Shown piece by piece: positions 10,293 to 19,370 of a stretch of 33,491 nt of DNA (position 1 is its first letter; each line of letters opens with the position of its first letter). The notes beneath the pieces are model-generated. The model did no database searches and was not told the DNA's origin. It saw nothing but the letters and a program-made list of their open reading frames with translations. Origin of the DNA: Candidatus Bathyarchaeota archaeon (GTDB lineage: Archaea; Thermoproteota; Bathyarchaeia; Bathyarchaeales; WUQV01); NCBI GenBank assembly GCA_009889585.1, contig WUQV01000054.1, positions 1-33,491 of the forward strand, written 5' to 3'. A program made the translations under genes and the position numbers.

Positions 10293-10550
10293 GTGAACTA
10301 CCCCAGGCTATCGCGTGGGGCTTCCTGCCTCAACGACGGCCTGCCGACATCTCCACGGGCTTAAATTCGGGCTATCCCAGCCCTACTTCGTTCTGCTTTA
10401 ACTCCTCTTTCGGCTTTACGAGATGCAGGGCTACCGGACGTGGCGCACGTGCCGACCTCATGCCTACAGGTAGACGAATTAACGCGTATGAATTGGTAAT
10501 ATAAGCGCATCGGCTTTCATCACCTCCCTCACGAAGGGGGACTTCCCGCC
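10293..10550 (-). mobile_element. Repeat copy A: IS200/IS605 tnpB 3'-end / omegaRNA-like unit without tnpB
   Basis: Minus-strand end gcaggaagccccacgcgatagcctggggtagttcac is IS605-like; near-identical to copy C over ~250 bp; minus frame gives RVNSSTCRHEVG...SPASRKAERGVKAE, a TnpB-tail-like peptide. Confidence 0.65.
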
Positions 10551-10692
10551 GATAGGGTTAAAAGCCCATGAGCTCGAAACTCCTGAGTTAAGAGCTTAAT
10601 CGGCGATGAACGAAATGGCATACCGATAAGCGTGAGAGTGCATAGAAGCTTAATTATTATAGCGCTTGTAAGCGTGGATTAAAACTCCCTTA

Positions 10693-10717
10693 GGGACGGG
10701 GCAGGATTCGAACCTAC
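10693..10717 (-). other. tRNA-like 3' fragment (T-arm plus 3' acceptor strand)
   Basis: Minus strand gtagg-TTCGAAT-cctgc-cccgtcc: 5-bp T-stem and canonical T-loop followed by 7 nt acceptor-like strand; no clear D-arm/anticodon arm next to it. Confidence 0.4.
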
Positions 10718-10973
10718 GCTAAGCAGGGAATTGATTCAAGGAAAAGCTCGTGAGCGACGCGCCGATCGCTCTTCAGACTCCTGTCCAGAGACGGATGAGC
10801 AGTCATCGATTAAAGCACGAGCTACACAGCTATCTTCATCGTTAATTCCACCCTCAAGTCAATTATTTCTAACCGCCGAGGAGGAATCCAACTCCTTGGA
10901 CGCTTCAGTTATTAATAGGCACTTTTCTCCCTCATATTTTCACCAGCAGAGGAGCTTCCCCCTCACGATGCTG

Positions 10974-11357
10974 TTAAGTCAAACCACGACCTTTGAACGT
11001 GATCGTCACGAGCCTCTCGACATCCTTCACCCTGATCTTAACGTCCTCGATATCAAGCCTCGCCTCGTGAAAGCCCTCTACGTGAAGAGTCCAAGCAACG
11101 TCCCAACAAACCCTTACGTCGTCGCCTAACGCCTTAGCGAGCTCCCTTACGGCCTCCCAAAGCCACCTCGACCTCCAAGCGCCAGTCGCCTCGGCCTTCC
11201 TCGCCTGCTCCAAGCCGTAGCACTCGGCCAAGGCCTTGACGCATTCCTCAGCGACCTTGTAGAGCTTCTCAGACGACTGAACAGGGTCGCCCTTATCGAC
11301 GTGCTTTAAGGCCTCCTCGAAAAGCCTCTTTACCAGCTCGAGCTTTTCTTTCAACAC
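10974..11357 (-). CDS. PaREP1 family protein
   Basis: KGDPVQSSEKLYKVAEECVKALAECYGLEQARK...WDVAWTLHVEGFHEARL; paralog of 7914..8288. Confidence 0.8.
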   Translation of the reverse strand: MLKEKLELVKRLFEEALKHVDKGDPVQSSEKLYKVAEECVKALAECYGLEQARKAEATGAWRSRWLWEAVRELAKALGDDVRVCWDVAWTLHVEGFHEARLDIEDVKIRVKDVERLVTITFKGRGLT

Positions 11358-11745
11358 CCTTCGCGGACTTCCTCCCTACGTACTTTACGTTCCCCCTCTT
11401 TAATCTTCTGCGCGAGCTTCGCGCTAGGCCAAGGGGTTTGGGGTAACCGAAGGCCTCGGAGGCGGCTGAGTTTGGTGCATCACCCATGCGTGAGGGAAAA
11501 TGGGGATTATTGAACATCAACATAGCATCACTTCTCATGGACGTAAGCTTTAATTGGGCCGACATTGAAGGAAGGCATTAGTGCTGCTCGTACGCTGGAG
11601 TCACCTTCTATGACGGAGGGCTAGGCTTGAAGAGGATCCAGTAGATCCCTTCGTAAAGCCGCACAAACCTTGGAAGGCCACCAGCACTAGTTTAGCAATA
11701 TAAGCCTTTCTGTTCAAAAGCTTATATATTCCACTCTCCCTTCCC

Positions 11746-12999
11746 TTGAAAGGAGGTAATAGGAGAATTTCTAAAAGAAGTGCTGAGCTCGGAGGTCTTA
11801 AAACGTTTGCTTTCTTAACCAAAATAACTTTTACTAGATACAAAGACTTCTTCCTTCTTTTATTTTCGTCAGTGTTAAGTGCTTTCGCTATTAACTTGTG
11901 GTTCTACCTTCTCTTACCTCACCTAAGTTATAACGTAGGCCTGAACGAAGTAGAGATCGGAACGCTAATGAGTATTCGCAAACTCGTCGGCTTTATGTTC
12001 GCTTTAGTTGGCGGAGTACTTGCCGACAAAATAGGCAGAAGAATTACATGTATAATTGCAACGCTCTTACTATCAATAGGCATTTTAACCTTAAACTTTC
12101 ACTTTTTCCTACTTATAATAACAGCTATTTGCCTAATTAGCGCTGGAATGTACATAAGAAGTCCTGTAATCAAAATATTCGTTGCTGAGAAATTACCGGA
12201 AAAGGTTATGGGGAAAGGGCTTGGGCTGTTCTTCACAATAACATCGCTAGTTAGTGCTATTGCTCCCATCGTAGGAGGTACAATAGCATTGTATAGTTAT
12301 AATGTACTTTTCTTTACTTCTTTTGCTGTGTCGATAATCTCGGCGTTACCGCTCATCGCTCTTCGAGAAACCATTAAAGTAAGAGAGTCAGGAGAACGTT
12401 TAAGAGGGATCAAAACCTCCATACGCCAGTTAAGCATTGTATTGAAGGACAAGACGCTTGTGATCTACTATTTCGTTTGGGGTGTTTATGCGTTTTTAAC
12501 GGAGATTCCAATAACTTTCATACCGCTTTACGCAGCAGAGGTTCTTAAAATGAGCTCGGTAGAGATAGGCACGATGTTCATGCTAGTATCCCTTGCATCC
12601 ATGGCATCTTACATCCCAGGGGGGGCACTAGCCGATAGAATAGGAAGTATAAATACGTTAGCATTCTCACTAGGAATGAATATTCCATTATTAATGCTAC
12701 TTCCACTCCTCGACAAGTGGCTGTTTATCGCTGTGTACACTTTATCGGCTTTCATATTTATGATGCATGAGGCTCCGGAAACTAGCTTCATAGTAGAGAG
12801 AACTTCTCTTGAGTCTAGAGCTACAGCCATGTCTCTATTAGTTATGCTAATAATGCCTTTTTCCATCCCTAGCCCGATTATAGGAGGAATATTATGGAGG
12901 GAGTACTCGCCATATGCTCTCTTCACTATTTTAGCTCCAGCGCTAGTGGTGATAGCTTTATTTAGGGCTTTAATAAAGCCTCTTAAAAAGAAGGCTTAA
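11746..12999 (+). CDS. MFS transporter
   Basis: ~12 hydrophobic segments; GGVLADKIGRR and GGALADRIGS loop motifs in both halves; TATA-like gcttatata and GGAGG upstream. Exact start uncertain. Confidence 0.88.
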   Translation: MKGGNRRISKRSAELGGLKTFAFLTKITFTRYKDFFLLLFSSVLSAFAINLWFYLLLPHLSYNVGLNEVEIGTLMSIRKLVGFMFALVGGVLADKIGRRITCIIATLLLSIGILTLNFHFFLLIITAICLISAGMYIRSPVIKIFVAEKLPEKVMGKGLGLFFTITSLVSAIAPIVGGTIALYSYNVLFFTSFAVSIISALPLIALRETIKVRESGERLRGIKTSIRQLSIVLKDKTLVIYYFVWGVYAFLTEIPITFIPLYAAEVLKMSSVEIGTMFMLVSLASMASYIPGGALADRIGSINTLAFSLGMNIPLLMLLPLLDKWLFIAVYTLSAFIFMMHEAPETSFIVERTSLESRATAMSLLVMLIMPFSIPSPIIGGILWREYSPYALFTILAPALVVIALFRALIKPLKKKA

Positions 13000-13397
13000 C
13001 GATCTCTTCTAAAATACCCCTGGTAGTGGGTTTTTTAGCTCTAATCCTAACCTCTCGGCCAAGTTCTTATCTAAGATTGTTTTTGGGAATCGTCGTAACT
13101 AGGAACTTTAGGGGTCCTATATCATTAACGTACACGTCTTCTACGACCATTGAGTTTTTCACGAACTTGAATTTCACGATAACTTCTTCCAATCCGTACG
13201 CACCTCTTGTAAAAAGATGGCTTATGGTAATATTTAACATTCAATGTTCGATAATATATTTGGATGTTTACGCCATCAGGTTAGCGGATGAAGCTTCGTA
13301 CGTGGGAACGAATTTCACGCTAACCGACATCTTCCTGTAGGATATTTCTTTGCTAAAGATCTTTCATCCGACAGTTTTATATAGGAGGCTCTCCTAA

Positions 13398-13601
13398 TAC
13401 TTTTGGATAGATAAAACGTTAGATGCTTATGCTAAAAAGCCTAAAACGCGGGAGGAATTCGTCACGATGCTGACGGATGCCGTGAGAAGAGACATGGAGT
13501 CACGTGTTCTCCTTGGCGTTAAACCGACAAAACCTACAGCTTTCGGAACGGCCAAAATTATGAACATACATAGAGATACCCTTTACGTATGGCTGAAGTA
13601 G
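13398..13601 (+). pseudogene. Short HTH-like ORF remnant
   Basis: Open frame ...DAYAKKPKTREEFVTMLTDAVRRDMESRVLLGVKPTKPTAFGTAKIMNIHRDTLYVWLK*; the end resembles a Fis/transposase-type HTH; first ATG only at 13467. Confidence 0.3.
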
Positions 13602-14198
13602 TTCGATGTCGATTTTAAGGAGATCTCGGGAAGCTTACCGACAACATGCTTGAGGTGGTCAAAGCCCCTAGGTCTCATCTCAAGGGAGAGTTGAAAGATA
13701 TCTTGTCACTCCCCTTTAGCGCTAACTCCATGGCTTCGTGATAAACGTCCGTAACGCCAAAGAGGCCGAGCTATCCTTTTTAAGGCCCTCCACATCATCG
13801 ATGTAACTCTTGACCTTCAATATGTCATCCCTAACTCCCTCGAGTAAGTATTCCCCTCCGTAGAAGCACATCTCGTGAAGGTAATGTTCCCTTGCGCCGA
13901 ACCTATCATGAAAGCCCTTAGCCTTAATTAGGGGGTCCCGGAGCCAGCCTCCTATCCCTATGCAACTTGATCTTCTCCTCAGGAGCCCTCTGACGAGAGA
14001 GCGTTTGTAGCTTGAACGATGGCATTCCAAGCCTTTTCAGCCGCATCCCTGATTATAACGTCGCTTTTTCTTCCTCCTCTTTTCAAACTCGATTAAAGCA
14101 GCCTCAAGGAGCTTCCTGGCCTCGGGAATGTAGTAGGATGCTCTCTTCAGACATCTCGTCTCACATACGCGCGTCAATTAGCTTGCATAACTGGCGTA

Positions 14199-14449
14199 GT
14201 GAACTACCCGTCCCCATCTGAAGGGGCTTCCTGCTTCTGCGATCGGATTCGATCTCCATCCACCCAAAGCGCAGTTTCCCGTCGGCGGAAACTTTCCTTC
14301 AGCCACGTCTGGAAGGTGGGTTACGGAGGCCTTGATCTCCACAGGCGTAAATTCGGCCTGTCCCATGCCTATTGAGGGAAGGATATGAAGAACGAAAATA
14401 TAAGCGCGTCGGCTTTCATCCCCTAGCCTTCGCAAGGGGACTTCCGCAG
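14199..14449 (-). mobile_element. Repeat copy B: IS200/IS605 tnpB 3'-end / omegaRNA-like unit without tnpB
   Basis: Minus end gcaggaagccccttcagatggggacgggtagttcac; shares gatgaaagccgacgcgcttatat and central blocks with copies A and C; minus ORF 14178..14534 (RLGDESRRAYIF...PIAEAGSPFRWGRVVHYAS) reads as a TnpB-like C-terminal tail. Confidence 0.6.
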
Positions 14450-14849
14450 AAGAAGTTAAAGTCACCTGAGTTTCAAGCCCTTGCAGGCATTCTTGAAACA
14501 GAAGGTCTAGCTCTCGATGCGCTGAGGCCTCCAATCCGCCGAAGGGCCTAGGCTTTAGGGCATCTCATCTCAGGGGAGAATTGAAGGCGATGACCTGACA
14601 GCGGGCGGAATAGGGCTCAAGAAAGGGGGTGAATGTGAAATAAAAAAGCACGATGTTATATGTGAAATCACCAAAGAATGAGAACTTCAACTTGACATTG
14701 TTCAGAATTCTGCTGGATTTGATTGTAACGCTAAGAAGAAATGGAATGGATGCGAAAGAAGTTTGCATAAAGGCTTTAGAGGGATTGTGCGCTAAACTCA
14801 GCTCCCTAGTTAAGAGGGCCTCAAAACGAGCCTCCTTGTTAAAACGAGG

Positions 14850-14921
14850 AGCCGGGGGCAGGATTCGAACCCGCGTGTAGCGGGTCTGCAGCCCGCCGCC
14901 TAACCGCTCGGCCACCCCGGC
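14850..14921 (-). tRNA. tRNA-Cys (GCA)
   Basis: GCCGGGG...GCGGG-CTGCAGA-CCCGC...GCGGG-TTCGAAT-CCTGC-CCCCGGC-U; 7-bp acceptor, anticodon GCA, U73 as expected for tRNA-Cys; TATA-like elements just upstream on the minus strand. Confidence 0.95.
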
Positions 14922-15225
14922 TCATGACGATGGCTTATAACACGGTTATAAATCTTACCGTAAGACGATGAGGCTTACGACCGTTTCCACTTAAGCTTGT
15001 CCGACGACAGCCTCCTTCAATCGAGCTACCCTCGAACTTAAGCTAAAGTCTCGTTCAGACGTTTAAACGTCCAGCTTACGCCAAGCCGCTTTATGCCTTT
15101 AAACGCAGCCCTCTCGCCGATGAGCGTGAACGATCGCGTAAAACGAGCTTCGTATGCCGTACGAAGGCTTTATCTTATTCATCAGCACGACTAAACGTTC
15201 TTAAAGCCGTTTAACCTTAAGGAAT

Positions 15226-16548
15226 ATGTGTGAAGCTTTGTACGAAAGCCGAAGCCAAATAGCGCTTTCGCTAGACGAGCTTCCTAAGAAGTGGTATAAC
15301 GTCGTCCCAGATTTGCCTGAGCCGTTGTCCCCGCCCAAGGACCCTGAGGAAGGGCCTTCACGTTTAGACCTTATGAAGGGGTTGATGGTCGAAGAGTGCT
15401 TACGTCAAGAGCTCTCAACGGAACGATGGATCCCCATCCCTCATGAGGTACAAGAGCTTTACGTTCAAGCGGGACGCCCTCGGCCGCTTTATCGCGCCCT
15501 TAGGTTGGAAAGAGCCCTTAAGCTCAAAAGGGTTCGCCTTTACTATAAGAGGGAGGATCTTTCTCCGACCGGCTCGCATAAGGTTAACACGGCTCTCGCT
15601 CAAGCCTATTACGCCGCGAACGAAGGCAAGTCCACGCTCATCACTGAGACGGGCGCGGGGCAATGGGGGACGGCGCTTTCTTACGCAGCTCGCCTCTCGG
15701 GCCTGGATTCGGTGATTTTTTGGGTGAGGTCTGTTTACGATTGGAAGGTCGATCGCCGCTTCTTCATGCAATTGCTAGGGGCGACTGTTTACCCTTCGCC
15801 GAGCGATCGAACGAGCGTAGGACGCGAGTTCTTAGCTCGCGATCCTCATCACCCGGGCTCCCTCGGCATAGCGATCTCCGAGGGCTTAGAATACGCGGAA
15901 GCGCACGAAGGAGCTGCGTATTGTTTAGGCTCGGTGCTCAACCACGTACTCCTTCATCAAACGATAATCGGACTCGAGACGATGAAACAATTCGAGCTCA
16001 TCGATGATGAGCCTGATTTAATAGTGGCTTGCCTCGGCGGAGGCTCTAACTTCGGAGGGATAGCTCTTCCGTTCATCGGCGAAGTCCTCGAAGGGAAAAG
16101 GGAGTGCGAATTCCTCGCGGCTCAATCCGAGGCAGCTCCGAACCTCGTGAAAGGCGAGTACCGTTACGACTTCGGCGACGTGGCCGAGAGGACGCCGCTT
16201 TTGAAGATGTACACGCTAGGCCATAAGGTCGAGATGCCTCCGATAAAAGCGGATGGCCTTCGTTACCATGGGGCCGCTCCGATCGTCAGCCTCTTGCGGC
16301 ACTTAGGCATCGTCAAGGCCGTGGCCTATCCAATAGACGAAAGGGCCGTCTTCGAGGCCGCGAGGCTATTTTTACAAAGCGAAGGTTGGTTAATCGCGCC
16401 TGAGTCAAGCTATGCAGTAAGGGCTGCAATAGATAAGGCATTAGAGTACGAAAGGATGAATGAGGAGAAGGTCATATGCATGAATATAAGCGGGCATGGG
16501 CTCTTGGATATCCCGGCTTATAAAGAGCGGATCTTGGGTTTATCCTAA
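15226..16548 (+). CDS. trpB: Tryptophan synthase beta chain-like protein, TrpB2 type
   Basis: RPRPLYRALRLERAL, YYKREDLSPTGSHKVNTALAQAYYA, TETGAGQWGTALSYAA, PSPSDRTSVGREFL, ACLGGGSNFGG; long N-terminus typical of TrpB2. Confidence 0.93.
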   Translation: MCEALYESRSQIALSLDELPKKWYNVVPDLPEPLSPPKDPEEGPSRLDLMKGLMVEECLRQELSTERWIPIPHEVQELYVQAGRPRPLYRALRLERALKLKRVRLYYKREDLSPTGSHKVNTALAQAYYAANEGKSTLITETGAGQWGTALSYAARLSGLDSVIFWVRSVYDWKVDRRFFMQLLGATVYPSPSDRTSVGREFLARDPHHPGSLGIAISEGLEYAEAHEGAAYCLGSVLNHVLLHQTIIGLETMKQFELIDDEPDLIVACLGGGSNFGGIALPFIGEVLEGKRECEFLAAQSEAAPNLVKGEYRYDFGDVAERTPLLKMYTLGHKVEMPPIKADGLRYHGAAPIVSLLRHLGIVKAVAYPIDERAVFEAARLFLQSEGWLIAPESSYAVRAAIDKALEYERMNEEKVICMNISGHGLLDIPAYKERILGLS

Positions 16549-16947
16549 TGTTATAAAAATGCTATACAAGAAGGGCGTTTAAAATTCTCGCTCTTTAGAG
16601 TGAAGAAGAATGAACAGAAGTAAGTAAAAGCTAAGCATTAATCATGAGTTAAGTTTAACTCGCACGTAATGGGATAATCGAAGGTGGAATAAGACTTTTA
16701 TTCGAAATGAGGTGATGATGTTCTGCTTGTGAGACATCGATTATATGTCAGTGCAGAGTTGATTTTACAGCGCAAGCCTCTTATTGAAGCCATTACTTCA
16801 GGGCTGTATTTGGAAAGCTGGTGGAAAGTAGGAATATACTCCTCAGTAGGAAGGATGTCAAAGACAAAACGAACATTATCCATAACTAGTGAAATGGCAT
16901 CTGAATGAAGCGTGCTAAGGACTTGCTATTAGGTGAAGAACTTATCC

Positions 16948-17719
16948 TTAAGAATTGGATGGCTTACTTTCTGCCTCTAAGCTATGTATGAACTCTTCAA
17001 TTATTCTCAGCCATCTCTCGAATTCCTCTTCGATATTCTCCGTAGGATAGTTCCCAAGGTAGAAGAACTGTATATGAAGTTTATCTATTATGTCCTTGAA
17101 TCTTTCCTCATGAGGAGCTGGCAACATACATTTGAGCTTACCCCAGCGAGTTTCCTCCGTAGCTATGTAAGCCATGGCGGCTATCCTGGCGGCGTCGAAG
17201 AGCCTGTTGAAGGCTAACCTTATGCAGGAATCTAGCTCCGCCTCATTCTTCGCCTCGAAGCTTCTTTCAAAGATTCTTTTGGCGCCTTCTACGCCGTAGA
17301 TACATATACGAGCTTCGTTGTACGTGGGATCGGCCTTGAGCTTATCGATCAACCGTTCCATGACGTGATCCGTGGCTAAGCGAAGGTAAGTCCCATCGCC
17401 GTATACGACCCTACAAGCCCCTCTAACCTGTACTGCGAAGCTCTCCTTGAGGATTTCGCCGACTTCAACCGGCACTATATCTACGTTAAAAGGAACTTTC
17501 AGCTCATCGTATATCTCTGCCGTTACGTCTAAGTATGTACCGTAGCCCTTCCTCCTCTTAGTGAAGACGAGGAGATCGAGGTCCTTAGCGCGTTCGGGGG
17601 TGTAAACGGAGGAGCCGAACTGAATTATCTCGATTACTTCTGGGTCGCTATTAAGAAGCTTCCGGCTGATCTCCTTCAGTATTTCCTCTAATGCCTTCAG
17701 CTTTAGCCGCCTCGGCCAT
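16948..17719 (-). CDS. Nucleotidyltransferase (MNT-like) domain followed by HEPN-like domain; start codon unclear/frameshifted near the N-terminus
   Basis: The same frame extends 81 codons upstream of the listed start: WPRRLKLKALEEILKEISRKLLNSDPEVIEIIQFGSSVYTPERAKDLDLLVFTKRRKG...; GSS-x(n)-DLDLLV is the NTase signature; ATG at 17719 is one frame off. Confidence 0.65.
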
Positions 17720-18028
17720 TACCTAACTTTCATTAATTCACAGCAACTAATTAATATGCTTGGCTGAAAATCCTAGGCCTTCAATACGTAAGGCCTCTGG
17801 CCAAAGGGCCCTCGGATTACTGTCTAAGGCCTCCTGACGTTGTCTTTTAGCTAAGTTCTTAAGAGATCAATCGGTACTTTTAACATTCCTACGGCGATAT
17901 GTTAACCTTCAACAGATGGATACTATGTCACGAAGACTTAAGGATGCATTACATACTTCGATTTAGCAATAACCTGCTTATTAGCAAATTCATAGGTAAT
18001 TAAACTGAACAAACTATGTTAGATTTCC

Positions 18029-19315
18029 TTAAGCTCCAGTTACTAGCTTGATGAAGTGATCCTCGCCTTTTGCATAACCTGATGCGATCAAAATATCCCC
18101 CGCTTGTATCTTAGTGGTTGGCTTTGGCCTAATCCAACCGTCGCCCCTTCTGATGGCTAAAATCCACATGCCGATTCTCTCATGAACTTGTGCTTCGCTA
18201 AGGGTCTTCCCAACGAGCGACGACCCTTCGGTCACTTGAGCCTTTACAACGACCTCCTCAGCCCCTTCTATGACGACCCTTAAGATTGGATGAGGCTCCA
18301 ACCCCCTTAGCACGACGTTCGCTATCTCAGCCGCCGCATCGGCGATCTTCTCCGTCGCCAACCCAAGCCTTATCAAGCCGAGGAAGTCCTTCGATTCGCC
18401 AGGCGAGAAGCCGCTCGATAAGACCGAGAGCTCGAACTCCGTATGAAGATCGTCTACGTATTCCTCTAAAGCGGCGACTTCTTTAGCGATTTCATAGCTA
18501 TCAAGCAATATCGATGAATACGCTAAATCTAACATTAACTCGGATGTATCCTTTAAAATAACTAACTTTTCAACTATCTTCTCAAAAACTTCTTTTGAAA
18601 TAGTAGTTTTAACCTCTGCTTTCTCTCGTGGCCTTTCATATACTTCACAAGCTGCCTTAAGCTCCTCTAAGCTTAGAGGAGCACCTCTAGCTATTAAAAT
18701 ATCTTCCTCCAAGAGAAGCTCTTCATCACTTGGGTTTATTATAATCTTCTTACCTCTTCGAATTGCTATAATGTCCACACCAGCTTTTACCTCAAACTTA
18801 AGATCTCCAACCCTTTTACTTACGAGCGATGAGCTAGGCCTTATCCTCGTGCGTATTAAACGTTCCTCAACCCTTTCGAACGCCTCCCTTACGATAGGAT
18901 GTATCTTAATCCCCCTAAGGACTATGGCGGCTACGTCAGCTGCTGCATCCGATATTTTATCGGTCGCAGCCGCTATAACGGGCACGCCTATTAACGCTTC
19001 GGCATCCCTTGCCCCCCTCGCTGCCACCATCGCGCTCATATCGAGTAGGTAAGCCAACTCGTCCACATGATACTCGAGCTCCATGACCTCCTCCGCTAGC
19101 TCTCGATCGTCGAAAAGAGCGGCTGAGTACGCTAGATCTATCATCAACTCGGATTCGTCCTTCATCTTCACGAGTAGATCTCGAACTGGGATCGGCTTGT
19201 ACTCAAGCTTTTCGAAATCCATTAAGCTCGATTGAGGGTTTCCCCCCTCTGAATTATTTGTGACAATCGCCGCTAGATAAACCTTGCCTTTTGCAACGAA
19301 GTAGGAAACGATCAT
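18029..19315 (-). CDS. Tandem PhoU-TrkA_C (RCK_C) domain protein, predicted cation transport regulator
   Basis: Two internal copies of (KDxSELMxDLAYSxxLxD ... AATDKISDAAADVAxIVLRG / GLATEKIADAAAEIANVVLRG) + TrkA_C-like (SSLVxKxxxxL...IIAIRRG...EEDILIARG). Confidence 0.82.
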   Translation of the reverse strand: MIVSYFVAKGKVYLAAIVTNNSEGGNPQSSLMDFEKLEYKPIPVRDLLVKMKDESELMIDLAYSAALFDDRELAEEVMELEYHVDELAYLLDMSAMVAARGARDAEALIGVPVIAAATDKISDAAADVAAIVLRGIKIHPIVREAFERVEERLIRTRIRPSSSLVSKRVGDLKFEVKAGVDIIAIRRGKKIIINPSDEELLLEEDILIARGAPLSLEELKAACEVYERPREKAEVKTTISKEVFEKIVEKLVILKDTSELMLDLAYSSILLDSYEIAKEVAALEEYVDDLHTEFELSVLSSGFSPGESKDFLGLIRLGLATEKIADAAAEIANVVLRGLEPHPILRVVIEGAEEVVVKAQVTEGSSLVGKTLSEAQVHERIGMWILAIRRGDGWIRPKPTTKIQAGDILIASGYAKGEDHFIKLVTGA

Positions 19316-19370
19316 GGCCGTAAGCGAGCGAATGAGCCGTTGGACGAACGCCCGTCATCTTTAAGAGCTC

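Noticed and set aside
10283-10504. 73 aa plus-strand ORF
   Set aside because: Antisense to repeat copy A; explained by the mobile-element repeat.
10731-11129. 132 aa plus-strand ORF
   Set aside because: Antisense to the PaREP1 gene at its end and low-complexity in character; not convincing.
13026-13340. 104 aa plus-strand ORF after the MFS gene
   Set aside because: The minus strand reads more protein-like (LEEVIVKFKFVKNSMVVEDVYVNDIGPLKFLVTTIPKNNL) but with stops; probably a decayed gene, too weak to name.
14565-14915. 116 aa minus-strand ORF (MAERLGGGLQTRYTRVRILPPAP...)
   Set aside because: It translates the tRNA-Cys gene (GCCGAGCGGTTAGGCGGC... read as protein); a classic spurious ORF over a tRNA.
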